Source: Pseudoalteromonas luteoviolacea | Lineage (GTDB): Bacteria; Pseudomonadota; Gammaproteobacteria; Enterobacterales; Alteromonadaceae | Length of the DNA stretch: 64,000 nucleotides | Assembly (NCBI RefSeq): GCF_021654285.1 | Contig: NZ_JAKFZS010000013.1 | Coordinates: 107,376-171,375 of the forward strand | Reading direction: 5' to 3' | Shown: positions 16,701-26,418 of the stretch, piece by piece | Layout: each line of letters begins with the position of its first letter | Numbering within the stretch: the stretch's first letter is position 1 | Position numbers and translations under genes: made by a program | Notes under the pieces: generated by a model | Database searches by the model: none | Seen by the model: only the letters and a program-made list of their open reading frames with translations | Told to the model about the DNA's origin: nothing

Positions 16701-18269
16701 ATGTTAGACGCGCAAATTAAAGGTCAATTAAAAGAGCACTTTAAAAATATTAAATCGCCAATAGAGCTGAGAGTGGCGTTAGATAACAGCAAAAAGTCCA
16801 ATGAGTTGAACTCGCTGGCTCAGGACCTAGCTTCATTGAGTGACGAAATATCGGTGGTTGAAAACTATGATATGAATGCGAGACGACCATCTTTAGTTGT
16901 CAGCTCAACTGATGCGAATACCCAAATCAGCTTTGCAGGCGTCCCAATGGGCCATGAGTTTACTAGTCTAGTGTTAGCGTTATTACACAGTGGTGGACAT
17001 GAAACCAAGTTAGACCCGGATGAATTGGAAACCATAAGCGGTATCGACACGCCTTTAAACTTTGAAATTTATGTTTCGCTTAGCTGCCAAACTTGTCCGC
17101 AAGTTGTCCAAGCATTAAATGTGTTAGCAGCAAGCAACCCTTTAATCACAACAACGATGATCGATGGCGCTTTATTTCAAGAGGAAGTCGAGCAGCGCAA
17201 TATTATGGCCGTGCCTAGCGTATACCTTAATGGTGCACTATTTAGCCAAGGGGCCGTTGGTTTATCAGATATATTGAAAAAGATTGATAGCAACTCAGCA
17301 CAGAAGTCGGTTGAAAAAATTAATAAAAAAGCACCTTTTGATGTACTCGTTGTTGGTGGTGGTCCTGCGGGGGCATCCGCGGCGGTATATTCTGCGAGGA
17401 AGGGGCTAAATACAGGCGTTGTTGCAGAGCGCTTTGGCGGCCAAGTCGCGGATACCATGAGTATTGAAAACTTTATTTCTGTTCAAGAAACAGAAGGCCC
17501 GAAATTAGTCGCGCAGCTAGAACAGCATGTGAAGCAGTATAATGTTGACGTCATGGACGGTAATAGAGTTGCAAAAATCGCTCGCAATGAATTTTTAGAC
17601 ATTGAATTAGAAAATGGCGCTAAATTACAAGCCAAATCAGTAGTTATCTCGACGGGGGCAAGATGGCGAAATGTAAATGTGCCTGGCGAGCAAGAATATA
17701 AAGGCCGTGGCGTTGCTTATTGTCCTCATTGTGATGGACCCTTGTTTAAAGGTAAACCTGTTGCGGTAATTGGAGGCGGTAACTCAGGTATTGAGGCGGC
17801 CATTGACTTAGCTAACATCGTAGAGCATGTCACTGTGCTTGAGTTTGCAAATGAGTTAAAAGCTGATCAAGTGCTTATTGATAAAGCCAACAGTTTGCCA
17901 AATATTACGATTCACACCAATGCGCAAACAACCGAAATTACCGGTGATTCAAATAAGGTGACTGGCTTGAACTATCGTGACCAAACGACAGACGAAGCGC
18001 ATAGTTTGAATATCGCAGGTGTGTTTGTACAAATTGGGTTGGTGCCTAATTCGGAATGGCTAAAAGGCAGTGAAGTAAATTTAACGCAGTTCGGTGAAAT
18101 AGAAATTGATAATAAAGGGTCAACTAATATGCCAGGTGTATTTGCTGCAGGCGATGTGACAACTGCACCATATAAGCAAATTGTTATTGCTTTGGGCAGT
18201 GGTGCGACAGCAAGTTTAGGTGCTTTTGAGTATTTAATTCGTGAAGAAGGTACAGCGACTGCTGCATAG
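16701..18269 (+). CDS. ahpF: Alkyl hydroperoxide reductase subunit F (NADH-dependent peroxiredoxin reductase)
   Basis: The 522-residue flavoprotein re-reduces AhpC using NADH. The N-terminal tandem thioredoxin-like domain carries the redox pair C129-QT-C132. An FAD-binding Rossmann motif follows ([19 protein letters not shown]). The thioredoxin-reductase-like active site is C341-PH-C344 in [11 protein letters not shown]. The NAD-binding motif is [16 protein letters not shown], and the FAD-binding end is [16 protein letters not shown]. All functional cysteines are present. It shares the ahpC promoter or is driven from the 107-base gap. A canonical terminator follows at 18337. Confidence 0.97.
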   Translation: MLDAQIKGQLKEHFKNIKSPIELRVALDNSKKSNELNSLAQDLASLSDEISVVENYDMNARRPSLVVSSTDANTQISFAGVPMGHEFTSLVLALLHSGGHETKLDPDELETISGIDTPLNFEIYVSLSCQTCPQVVQALNVLAASNPLITTTMIDGALFQEEVEQRNIMAVPSVYLNGALFSQGAVGLSDILKKIDSNSAQKSVEKINKKAPFDVLVVGGGPAGASAAVYSARKGLNTGVVAERFGGQVADTMSIENFISVQETEGPKLVAQLEQHVKQYNVDVMDGNRVAKIARNEFLDIELENGAKLQAKSVVISTGARWRNVNVPGEQEYKGRGVAYCPHCDGPLFKGKPVAVIGGGNSGIEAAIDLANIVEHVTVLEFANELKADQVLIDKANSLPNITIHTNAQTTEITGDSNKVTGLNYRDQTTDEAHSLNIAGVFVQIGLVPNSEWLKGSEVNLTQFGEIEIDNKGSTNMPGVFAAGDVTTAPYKQIVIALGSGATASLGAFEYLIREEGTATAA

Positions 18270-18336
18270 TTTCCCTTGATAGCTGATCAACTCAGCTGAC
18301 TTTATTCATTGCAATATACCCATGCAATGTTTCTCC

Positions 18337-18363
18337 AGCCACGCCTTTGCGTGGCTTTTTTTA
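18337..18363 (+). terminator. Rho-independent terminator of ahpCF
   Basis: AGCCACGC / GCGTGGCT arms enclose loop CTTT, followed directly by a run of seven or more T. It lies 68 bases past the ahpF stop codon. Confidence 0.9.
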
Positions 18364-18539
18364 TTCTATTTAAATTTATAATTATATTAATTTTTTAGCG
18401 CAAAAGGTGTTATTGAAAACGATTTCCTTTTTTTGAAAACAGAAAGTAACTATAAAAAGTAATTTTAAAGTATTGGTTTTTAGAAAAAATTTGATGAAGG
18501 TTGTGGAATCCCCCTATTTTTTATTGACGAAAAAGAGGA

Positions 18540-20417
18540 ATGGTGAAAAAATTATTGTGCTCTAAATGTTTGGAATTTATAAACTATATGGAATTAATAG
18601 ATCACAATTTGAGAACCCTTAAAAAGTATTTTTCAATGGACTTTTATTTACGGGTATGTGCTCAAAAGCCTTCCGAAATTGTAGAGTTACAAAATGATTT
18701 TTATGGTGAGGGTATTGCCGCTAAATGTTATCAACAGGTCAGTTTATTTTTAAAAACTCCAACACATTTAAGTCTGAGCTTTTCAAGCAATACTCACACA
18801 TATACTCACCAGCTTTGTATAAACAAATTAAATAGTATTGCAGATAACCTAGGGCGCAATGCTAATTCCAAACCTCAACGAGGCACTTTAGTTATACTCG
18901 GTTTGGGTGCTGGCTATCATATAAATAAGTTGATGTCAGAGATCAGGTATACGGATGTTATTGTAATTGAACCCGATGAAAAGCATTATGCAATGGCCTG
19001 TCAACATATTAATTTTGCTTCGTTAAAAGCAGAGTGCCAGAGCAGAGGTGGTTCACTCACATTACTTAATACAGAGAATTACCAACAGTTTTTAACCCAA
19101 GTGAAACAACTAGTTAAAAAGCAAGGTGTACATTTACTTGCTGATATTAGTGTTTATCGACATTACAGCACGCCTATGATGGACCGAATTTTTTCGGATT
19201 TTAAGCAATGGCGAAATGGCTTTGCAAGTATGTGGGGTTACCTTGAAGATGAACTACTTGGTTTAAAACATACTTGCGAGAATTATCAAAATACACGAGT
19301 TGGCGCGCATGAAAATATTTTTTCAGAGTTTTCGAGTTTTCCAGTTCTCATTGTAGGAAACGGGCCGTCTTTAGATAAAGACCTTCAACATATTAAGACA
19401 CAACAAGATCGCGCGCTGATTGTTTCTTGTGGTACATCATTGAGTACATTGATGAAAGTGGGTGTCACGCCTGATTTTCATATTGAAATGGAAAGGACAT
19501 CGGTAAACTTTGAGATAAAAGAAGATGAGCTGTGTGACCCACGAATAAAGGGTGTGGTACTGATTACTCTGAGCACTATTTACCCTAAGTTAATGCAGCA
19601 GTTTGACCGGAGAATTGTTTTTACTAAAGGCAATGATTTAGGCGCTGAATTAGCATCACTATCATGTAAAGGGAGTAAGCCTCTATATCATTGCAATCCA
19701 ACCGTTACCAATATGGCGGTAGCTGCTTTTTTACGTATGGGCTTTAATAATATAGTTTTACTGGGTTGTGATTATGGTTACATCGATCAAAATAAGCACC
19801 ATAGTCAACTCTCAAGTTATTACGATCCAAATAATGCGCTCTCAAATGTTAGCTTTGACAATGAAATGGCAGTAATGGGGAACTTTAGGCCTCATGTATT
19901 TACTTCTCGGATCTTCAATGAAGCACGTTCCGCGCAAGAAAGGTTACTGGCCCAGTACCCTCTCGCTCAAGTTAAAAATGCAAGTGACGGTGCCTTTATT
20001 GAAGGTACACAGCCTGTAGAGTTTACCGAATTATGTTTTAGCAGTAATGGTAAAAGCGAAGTTTTATCTAAGATTAAAGAGTATGCGGTAGAACACACCG
20101 GCTCCAAGCTTGATTGTGGCGCGTATTTTTCACACGCTAATGAACGACTTAATTCGCTAAAGCAATCGGTTGGTAGAGCAAATTCAGTAACAGGCGTAGT
20201 CTCCATATTGAACGCTTTTATAGTGGGTTTGCGCGAGAACAAAGACTCATTGATTTATGAAATACTTTTGTCAGGGTCAATAAAATATATTGTTGGCACT
20301 ATTGCAAGTCATATAAATCACTTACCTCTGAGCTCATGGACAGATTACGACACCCAAATGCGGAAAGAGTTACAATCTATGCTTGATGCATTAATGAAAA
20401 AATTATCTCATGGGTAA
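18540..20417 (+). CDS. Maf-like DUF115 / MptE-like protein (motility accessory factor family)
   Basis: The 625-residue protein has a central DUF115 (6-hydroxymethylpterin pyrophosphokinase MptE-like) domain with SFPVLIVGNGPSLDKDL, LIVSCGTSLSTLMKVGVTPDFHIEME, CNPTVTNMAVAAFLRMG and NIVLLGCDYGY. The N-terminal LVILGLGAGYHINKL is a Rossmann-like motif. Maf proteins transfer nonulosonic acids (pseudaminic or legionaminic acid) to flagellin, usually inside flagellar loci. None is visible here, so the acceptor is unknown. The ATG at 18540 is immediately after AAAAGAGGA, too close for good spacing; an internal ATG at 18588 (MELIDHNLRTLKKYF) matches typical family N-termini and could be the real start. 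The gene stands alone in an AT-rich setting. Confidence 0.8.
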   Translation: MVKKLLCSKCLEFINYMELIDHNLRTLKKYFSMDFYLRVCAQKPSEIVELQNDFYGEGIAAKCYQQVSLFLKTPTHLSLSFSSNTHTYTHQLCINKLNSIADNLGRNANSKPQRGTLVILGLGAGYHINKLMSEIRYTDVIVIEPDEKHYAMACQHINFASLKAECQSRGGSLTLLNTENYQQFLTQVKQLVKKQGVHLLADISVYRHYSTPMMDRIFSDFKQWRNGFASMWGYLEDELLGLKHTCENYQNTRVGAHENIFSEFSSFPVLIVGNGPSLDKDLQHIKTQQDRALIVSCGTSLSTLMKVGVTPDFHIEMERTSVNFEIKEDELCDPRIKGVVLITLSTIYPKLMQQFDRRIVFTKGNDLGAELASLSCKGSKPLYHCNPTVTNMAVAAFLRMGFNNIVLLGCDYGYIDQNKHHSQLSSYYDPNNALSNVSFDNEMAVMGNFRPHVFTSRIFNEARSAQERLLAQYPLAQVKNASDGAFIEGTQPVEFTELCFSSNGKSEVLSKIKEYAVEHTGSKLDCGAYFSHANERLNSLKQSVGRANSVTGVVSILNAFIVGLRENKDSLIYEILLSGSIKYIVGTIASHINHLPLSSWTDYDTQMRKELQSMLDALMKKLSHG

Positions 20418-20726
20418 CAAATAAAAAAATAATCTTAGTTTACGGTAAGGTGCAAGTAAACACGTAATGGATAAAGAACGAAATATTCGGGATGCGTTTG
20501 CTATAAATTTAGAGTAACTAACTTTCAAAAAATGCTCATCAGTTTGGGTAAATAAGCCTGATTTTTTGAAATTATTTTAGTTTTATAATTGTGATTATAA
20601 AGGATTTATTTTTGGTTGCCATCTGTCGCTTTTTAATTTTTTATACCTTAAAAAGTGAATACTGATTTTGAGTAGCTAGAAGTCGATTAAACATCCATCC
20701 AATCAAACAGACAATAAGGGACTTTA
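20418..20726. other. AT-rich intergenic region with no recognised feature
   Basis: This 309-base gap lies between the DUF115 gene and the hexapeptide-repeat gene. It presumably holds the promoter of the latter. I see no clear terminator hairpin, RNA gene or operator. Confidence 0.5.
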
Positions 20727-21548
20727 ATGAAGTTTAATATAAAAACAGTTTTACCAATTGTAATGGTAGCCGCCCATTCAGGCAAAGCTGTCTCTCAAAC
20801 AATAGACTATTTTACTGGGGAAAATCAGCCTACTCACGTTAGTGAAGGGTATCAAGGCAGTGAGTTTAATAGTCAATTTACGGCAGGCGATTCATTCGGT
20901 GCAGGCGATTCATTCGGTGCAGGCGATTCATTCGGTGCAGGCGATTCATTCGGTGCAGGTGATTCATTCGGTGCAGGCGATTCATTTGGTGCAGGCGATT
21001 CATTCGGTGCAGGTGATTCATTCGGTGCAGGCGATTCATTCGGTGCAGGTGATTCATTCGGTGCAGGTGATTCATACGGCTCTAGACCGGATGATTTTGA
21101 AACTTTCCCTATGGATGAGAGCAACCCAGAAACAGGCGGATTTGAACATTATGGTGTGCTATATCTTGAAAAAGACCAATACAAAACTGGACACTTTGAA
21201 CCATTTTTAAGCATGTGCATAAGAACAAACTCATCATCAATAATTGGGGCTAGTTCATTAAATGATGAAGCAACTTATGGAGATAAGTATATTGTTCATG
21301 GCGAGTACGGTCAGTTTTATCCGGGCATGCCTGATTTTACAGGTATCAATTTAGAGGTGAGCTATGCTTCTACAGGTGGAAAAGAATATATACGATTGTG
21401 GAAATATGGCACTAAGTTTGAGTTTGAAGGTTGGCTACATAATGGCGTAGAGATACATGGTTCCTTAGGTAACGTCAGAGCTTTTTATAAAGGCTCTGAA
21501 AGGTATGATGCTGAGGGATGTGAATCAACTTTAGGGCATAGATACTAA
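20727..21548 (+). CDS. Secreted protein with eleven hexapeptide repeats, unknown function
   Basis: The 273-residue product has a signal peptide of about 24 residues (MKFNIKTVLPIVMVAAHSGKAVSQ region). After a short linker, residues 53-118 consist of eleven copies of A-G-D-S-F-G, the last one ending Y-G. The C-terminal domain (about 125-273) is probably globular and beta-rich. It has two Cys (in LSMCIRT and AEGCEST) that may pair, and I do not recognise it. An AAGGGA site precedes the ATG. The DNA repeats are nearly perfect 18-mers, so the copy number probably varies between strains. It is flanked by its own hairpin terminator and has no operon partners. The function is unknown; a surface or matrix role is only a guess. 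Confidence 0.75.
   Translation: MKFNIKTVLPIVMVAAHSGKAVSQTIDYFTGENQPTHVSEGYQGSEFNSQFTAGDSFGAGDSFGAGDSFGAGDSFGAGDSFGAGDSFGAGDSFGAGDSFGAGDSFGAGDSFGAGDSYGSRPDDFETFPMDESNPETGGFEHYGVLYLEKDQYKTGHFEPFLSMCIRTNSSSIIGASSLNDEATYGDKYIVHGEYGQFYPGMPDFTGINLEVSYASTGGKEYIRLWKYGTKFEFEGWLHNGVEIHGSLGNVRAFYKGSERYDAEGCESTLGHRY
20883..21080 (+). repeat. Tandem repeat: 11 x 18 bp inside a secreted-protein gene
   Basis: Eleven contiguous units of GCAGGCGATTCATTCGGT (in-frame A-G-D-S-F-G). Variants are limited to GGC/GGT in the Gly codon, one TTT/TTC and a divergent last unit (TACGGC). Because 18 is divisible by three, slippage changes length without shifting the frame. Confidence 0.97.
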
Positions 21549-21561
21549 TTGTAAGTCTGTA

Positions 21562-21587
21562 GGGGAGTTACGATCGATTAACTCCCC
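21562..21587 (+). terminator. Terminator-like hairpin after the hexapeptide-repeat gene
   Basis: Nine-base arms GGGGAGTTA / TAACTCCCC enclose an 8-base loop, 13 bases past the stop codon. The following sequence is AT-rich but has no clean T-run. Confidence 0.6.
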
Positions 21588-22019
21588 GTATGATATTTAT
21601 CTTAAATGAAATAGACACACTTCATCAAATAAACTGAATGTAATTTTTATATCCAACTTCCTATCTTTTCGCAGTGTATTAATACGAGTGAAGCTCAAAA
21701 CACAAACGCGGATTACTTCGTACCATTACCAATCAATGAGCTAAACTCGGTTGACATACAACAGAATGTGTTGAGTTCGATTGTAACCATTATATTTTCG
21801 TGATGCCCATAGTCACTTCCAAGAGTGCTATAAGATATGTGTGAAAGTGGGCAAGTATATCGCATTGCATCAAGCTTCTTATACGACAGCATGTACAAAT
21901 TACTAATTTTGCATTCAAGGGCAAGGGAGGTCATGCGATAGGCTAAAATAAAAGGCTAGATGCGCACTGCAAAAAAGGCTGCGATCCTCATTTAGATAGT
22001 GGCTAATGATCTAATAATA

Positions 22020-22036
22020 GGGGCCTGTTTGGCCCC
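22020..22036 (-). terminator. Hairpin after the DM13 gene
   Basis: GGGGCC / GGCCCC arms with loop TGTTT lie 18 bases beyond the DM13 stop codon on the minus strand. The following T content is weak, so it may be a partial terminator. Confidence 0.5.
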
Positions 22037-22054
22037 TTGAACCATATCATTTAG

Positions 22055-22522
22055 TTACTGATACTTTCCTGCAGTAATGAATTCACCAAACGTTTCACAC
22101 CACACGACCACAGTCGAAAACTTTTCTATATCAATGCCTGTTGGCACATCAACAATAAAGCCGTTAAAGCTCGAAACCATACTGACAAACTGCATCGTGT
22201 TTTTATGCTGTTCAAATTCAACTTCATTTTCTACGAATGTAGGCGATAGATATAGCCGATAGTCAGGGCCTGGCGCCAGCCTGCCTTCAAACGCGATATT
22301 TTTCTCCCCAATAAACACATTGCCTTCACCGAAATGCAAAAAGTCTGAGCCTTTTAGGTTTTTATTAAACATGGCTGTGAACTTTGCTTGATTGGCCGCC
22401 GTTGAGAGCGCTGTTTGTGTGGGGGCTGGCGTAGCCATCATGATAGGTAAAGAGTATACCCCCAGTGCAAATCCGGCACAAAAAATAAACACAGTAAACA
22501 AAACTTTAAACAAAAATCGCAT
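22055..22522 (-). CDS. DM13 domain protein, membrane-anchored or secreted
   Basis: The 155-residue protein has an N-terminal hydrophobic segment (residues about 3-28), then a linker rich in Thr and Ala. A DM13 domain occupies about residues 45-155. Diagnostic pieces are GSDFLHFGEGNVFIGE, GRLAPGPDYRLYLSP and the C-terminal VVVWCETFGEFITAGKY, which includes the conserved Cys. DM13 domains are thought to have redox or cytochrome-like roles and in bacteria occur in extracytoplasmic proteins. It is monocistronic. Confidence 0.85.
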   Translation of the reverse strand: MRFLFKVLFTVFIFCAGFALGVYSLPIMMATPAPTQTALSTAANQAKFTAMFNKNLKGSDFLHFGEGNVFIGEKNIAFEGRLAPGPDYRLYLSPTFVENEVEFEQHKNTMQFVSMVSSFNGFIVDVPTGIDIEKFSTVVVWCETFGEFITAGKYQ

Positions 22523-23181
22523 CTTATATATGCTCTAGTAAATGAATGTAACTTAACCTTAGCTTGACCACTCTAGGAGTCAAACACTTGTATGTTTTAT
22601 TTGTGTTAACTGGCTTGTTAATAAAAAAACATTCCAAAAAAGTGCATTTTGTAATAATAAGAGATGATTGACATTTGTAGGTTTAACTAAAGGTCCAAAT
22701 GAAATAGTGAAGTACCTCAGTAATTGCATGAAAATACTAAAGTATTCTTTCTTAATCTATAATTATTTCTTTTTTTATTTCTATTTGTCAAATATCAACA
22801 TGACGATTAGGTGATTTATAGTACAAATAAAAGTATTAGAAATTTATTTTTAATTAATGAAAATGGTTTATCTTCTGGTTTGTCCTCGCCACATTGTAAA
22901 TAAAAGCAAACAAAAATCATGTTAATTAAGTTAACATTCGCTCTTTGTTTTTTGTTGTTTATTTGTCAACAAAACAATCAATATCAATGTGTTACGTAAC
23001 TCATAATTTTGTCTAAAACGGTCTTTTTCTAGTTATTTGGTTTGTTATTTTTAATTTCACCTAATCCCTTGTGGTGTGTTTTTGGATCGGTACAATCGCC
23101 GCTGCTCAGTATTGCATTAGGTAATTTTGTTACTAAATGTAATTTTATAAACAAAAATCATACAAATTAGGAAATAATCAA
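22523..23181. promoter_or_regulatory. Long AT-rich upstream region of the chitinase locus
   Basis: These 659 bases without a gene precede the first chitinase and presumably contain its promoter and control sites. The perfect palindrome GTTACGTAAC lies at 22991-23000. A TTGTTG...CAACAA inverted element lies just before it (about 22951-22976). I cannot assign a regulator; chitin loci are often induced by chitin oligosaccharides. Confidence 0.45.
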
Positions 23182-26100
23182 ATGAGCGTGTCTAAATCCT
23201 CGAATAAGGTACTCAAGCTCAGTGCCATAACCATGGGTTTGATCAGTGCATCGGCTTTTGCCGAGGTAAACTGTGACAGCCTAGCAAGTTGGGAAGCAGG
23301 TAAAATTTATGTTGGCGGCAATCAGGTGCAACAAGATAACGTTGCATATAAAGCAAATTGGTGGAACCGTTCTTCACCAAAACTAAAATCTGGCCAATGG
23401 CAAGAGTGGACGAAGCTAGGCGAGTGCAGTAGCGCAGAGCCTGTTAACCAAGCGCCTTCAATTAAATTGCTCAAGCCAATCGCGGATATCACCGTGGCTG
23501 AAAATGAACAAGTCATCATTGATTTCTCTGCTAACGACAGCGATGGTGAAGTGAAGCATGTTGCGGTATACCACAACGATGCATTGGTAAAAGTATTGAG
23601 TCAGGCACCATATAGCTTTTCTTGGCAAGCGAAACAGGGCAAGCATGAGTTCCATGGTGTTGCGTTAGATGATGATGGTGCTACTGCAAAATCAGTCAGT
23701 CGCAAAGTAAGTGTTGAGGCGTTGCCACCGAAAGATCAAAATACAGCACCGATCGCACGCTTAGCAGCACAATTGCCAAGTGAACTAGAAGTGGGTAGTC
23801 AGATTGTATTTACTTTGATTGCAAATGATAAAGAGTCAGATGGTTTGACTCAATCACTCTCTGTGAATGGCATCGAAGTAGTCAGCACATCTCAAAATGA
23901 ATTCGAATATGCATGGACAGCCACTGCAAAAGGTCCGCAGACATTTGTCTTAGTCGCTAAAGATGAACACGGTCTAGAATCAGAAAAAATAAGCCGAACT
24001 TTTACGGTGAAAGCGAAAGATGATGGTCAAAGCTCACATGACGATTGTCGCCCTGCTGGTTTATACCAAACGGCGGGTGTAACGCCGTCTTACTGTGATA
24101 TTTATGACAGTGAAGGGCGGGAAAAAATGGGCGCCGACCATCCAAGACGTGTGATTGGCTACTTCACAAGTTGGCGCCACGGCAAAAACGATCAGCCAAG
24201 TTACCTTGTTAAAGACATTCCATGGGACAAGATCACGCATATCAATTACGCGTTTGCGCACGTCAATGATAAAAATGAGATAAGCATTGGCAACCCGAAT
24301 GCAGACGGAAATGCGGCAACCAATATGACTTGGCCAGGTATTGCTGGTGCTGAAATGGATCCTAGCTTGCCATATAAAGGGCATTTCAACCTGCTGAATA
24401 AATACAAAAAGCAATATCCACACGTGAAAACCATGATCTCGGTTGGTGGCTGGGCTGAAACTGGTGGCTATTTCGACGAAACGGGTAAACGCGTGAATAA
24501 CGGTGGTTTCTATACGATGACCACGAATGCGGATGGCAGCGTTAACCATGCTGGTATTGCACAGTTTGTGAAAAGTTCGGTTGAGTTTTTAAGAACCTAT
24601 GGTTTTGATGGCTTAGACGTTGATTATGAATACCCATCATCAATGAAAGACTCTGGTCACCCAGAAGATTTCCCTGTGAGTAATGCAAGGCGTGCAGGGT
24701 TAAACAAATCTTATCAAGTGCTGATGAAAGAATTACGTGAAGCGCTTGATAAAGCAGGTGAGCAAGACGAAAAACATTATATGTTGACCATTGCTTCTCC
24801 GTCATCAGGCTATTTATTGCGTGGCATGGAAACCTTCCAAACAGCACAGTATCTAGACTTCGTAAATATTATGTCGTATGACTTACACGGTGCGTGGAAC
24901 GATCATGTTGGTCACAATGCGCCGCTTTACGATACGGGTAAAGATACAGAGCTTAAGGTGTGGAATGTCTACGACACTAAAGAGTTCGGTGGTATTGGTT
25001 ATTTGAATACAGACTGGGCGGTGAACTATTTCCGCGGTGCATTACCTGCAGGGCGTATCAACATTGGTATTCCATATTACACCCGTGGCTTTAAAGACGT
25101 ACGCGGTGGTGAAAATGGCTTATGGGGTCGTGCACCTTTGCCAAACCAAAGCGATTGTCCAAAAGGCACAGGTATTGGTGAGAAGAACAAATGCGGTAAC
25201 GGCGCAATTGGTATTGATAACCTGTGGCATGACATTGAAAACGGTCAAGAAGTGGCTGCCGGTTCTAACCCACTTTGGCATGCGAAAAACCTTGAGCATG
25301 GGATCAACCCAAGTTACTTAGAAGTTTATGGCTTAACCCCTGAAACCGATGCAGATGATGTTCTGCGCGGTGACTATGTGCGTCATTACGATGACGTTGC
25401 CGTTGCACCATGGCTGTATAACGCCGAGAAAAAAGTATTCCTATCGATGGAAGACACAGAGTCTATGAAAACCAAATTAGACTATGTGGTTGATAAGGGG
25501 CTGGGTGGTGTCATGTTCTGGGAGCTTGCTGGTGACTTTGATTATCACGCTGATAAAGGTGAGTACTTCATGGGCTCGACAATGACAGCGCTGGCATACA
25601 ACACCTTCAACCAAAGTGGTGTGGCCTATGACAATCATGTTGGTGATAGTGCATTTGCAGTACCCACCGAAGCAGTTGATATTGCATTTGAAGCGAAAGA
25701 TTTCCCGGTGGGTGACCAAAACTACCCAATTCGCCCAACGTTTGCCTTTACTAATAACTCTGAGATTGACCTGACCGGTGCAACGATCACGTTCAATGTA
25801 CCCACATCTACCTCGGCTATTTTCAAGTCAAATTGGAATGCGCGCAAAAAACTGGGTATGCGTGTAGAGCATGATGCGTCAAATTCTGCTGGCAATAACA
25901 TCGGCGGTTTTGAAAATGAATTCCACCGTTTTTCAATCACATTTAAAAATGAGTGGGGTGGTCAGCTTGAGTCTTTTGCCCCAGGCGAGACTGTGAACGC
26001 GCAGGTTATGTACTACATGCCTATCACAGGCCCTGTGAACTTTATTGTTGAAAAAGACGGTAAGCAGTATGCGTTTGCCTCTGAATATCCAGAGTTGCCA

Positions 26101-26352
26101 GTCGCTAAAAAACACATTCCAAACCCAGGTGACGGTGATAAAAACCCACCAAATGGGCAGCAGTGTGAAGGCGTGAAAATTGAGAACATCAACACGTATC
26201 CAAACTGGCCTCGCACCAACTGGGCAGGTGATCCAAGTCATGCTGTCGGCGGCGACATGATGATCCACAACGGCGCTGTTTACAAAGCTAAGTGGTGGAC
26301 AAATGGCACACCAAGTGACGGTGGCGCATGGCAGAAAGTGTGTAGCCTGTAA
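23182..26352 (+). CDS. Secreted multidomain chitinase, GH18 with CBM5/12 at both ends
   Basis: The 1056-residue enzyme hydrolyses beta-1,4-GlcNAc links in chitin. A signal peptide (1-27, ending ASAFA) is followed by a CBM5/12 module (about 30-80, with YKANWW). Two Ig-like domains (about 88-280) come next. The GH18 catalytic barrel (about 315-815) has SVGGW and the catalytic motif DGLDVDYE at 476-483 (acid E483). A beta-sandwich region (about 825-975) and a second CBM5/12 (about 990-1056, YKAKWW) complete it. All catalytic acids of the DxxDxDxE motif are present. It heads a run of chitin genes on the same strand. The LPMO start is 66 bases downstream, with a perfect hairpin between them. Confidence 0.95.
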   Translation: MSVSKSSNKVLKLSAITMGLISASAFAEVNCDSLASWEAGKIYVGGNQVQQDNVAYKANWWNRSSPKLKSGQWQEWTKLGECSSAEPVNQAPSIKLLKPIADITVAENEQVIIDFSANDSDGEVKHVAVYHNDALVKVLSQAPYSFSWQAKQGKHEFHGVALDDDGATAKSVSRKVSVEALPPKDQNTAPIARLAAQLPSELEVGSQIVFTLIANDKESDGLTQSLSVNGIEVVSTSQNEFEYAWTATAKGPQTFVLVAKDEHGLESEKISRTFTVKAKDDGQSSHDDCRPAGLYQTAGVTPSYCDIYDSEGREKMGADHPRRVIGYFTSWRHGKNDQPSYLVKDIPWDKITHINYAFAHVNDKNEISIGNPNADGNAATNMTWPGIAGAEMDPSLPYKGHFNLLNKYKKQYPHVKTMISVGGWAETGGYFDETGKRVNNGGFYTMTTNADGSVNHAGIAQFVKSSVEFLRTYGFDGLDVDYEYPSSMKDSGHPEDFPVSNARRAGLNKSYQVLMKELREALDKAGEQDEKHYMLTIASPSSGYLLRGMETFQTAQYLDFVNIMSYDLHGAWNDHVGHNAPLYDTGKDTELKVWNVYDTKEFGGIGYLNTDWAVNYFRGALPAGRINIGIPYYTRGFKDVRGGENGLWGRAPLPNQSDCPKGTGIGEKNKCGNGAIGIDNLWHDIENGQEVAAGSNPLWHAKNLEHGINPSYLEVYGLTPETDADDVLRGDYVRHYDDVAVAPWLYNAEKKVFLSMEDTESMKTKLDYVVDKGLGGVMFWELAGDFDYHADKGEYFMGSTMTALAYNTFNQSGVAYDNHVGDSAFAVPTEAVDIAFEAKDFPVGDQNYPIRPTFAFTNNSEIDLTGATITFNVPTSTSAIFKSNWNARKKLGMRVEHDASNSAGNNIGGFENEFHRFSITFKNEWGGQLESFAPGETVNAQVMYYMPITGPVNFIVEKDGKQYAFASEYPELPVAKKHIPNPGDGDKNPPNGQQCEGVKIENINTYPNWPRTNWAGDPSHAVGGDMMIHNGAVYKAKWWTNGTPSDGGAWQKVCSL

Positions 26353-26374
26353 CGGCCACTTTTATTCCCAACCG

Positions 26375-26394
26375 GAGTGATCTGCGGATCACTC
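26375..26394 (+). promoter_or_regulatory. Perfect hairpin between the first chitinase and the LPMO gene
   Basis: GAGTGATC / GATCACTC arms with loop TGCG lie 22 bases past the chitinase stop and 24 bases before the LPMO ATG. No T-run follows, so an mRNA processing or stability role within an operon is more likely than termination. Confidence 0.55.
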
Positions 26395-26418
26395 TTACAA
26401 TCAATAAATGAGAAAACT

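Larger units (their letters stand above)
21549..22054. other. Intergenic region between convergent genes
   Basis: The 506-base gap contains the terminator-like hairpins at 21562-21587 and 22020-22036. A 73-codon minus-strand frame (21713-21934) lacks a ribosome site and any recognisable feature. Nothing else is supported. Confidence 0.5.

Noticed and set aside
20842..21210. Long open frames in the other readings of the 18-bp repeat region, on both strands
   Set aside because: An 18-bp repeat without stops keeps several frames open. Only the frame with signal peptide, ribosome site and non-repeat domain is credible.
21713..21934. 73-codon minus-strand frame between convergent genes
   Set aside because: No ribosome site and no recognisable domain.
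24061..24549. 162-codon antisense frame inside the first chitinase
   Set aside because: Shadow of the conserved GH18 coding sequence on the opposite strand; no motif of its own.
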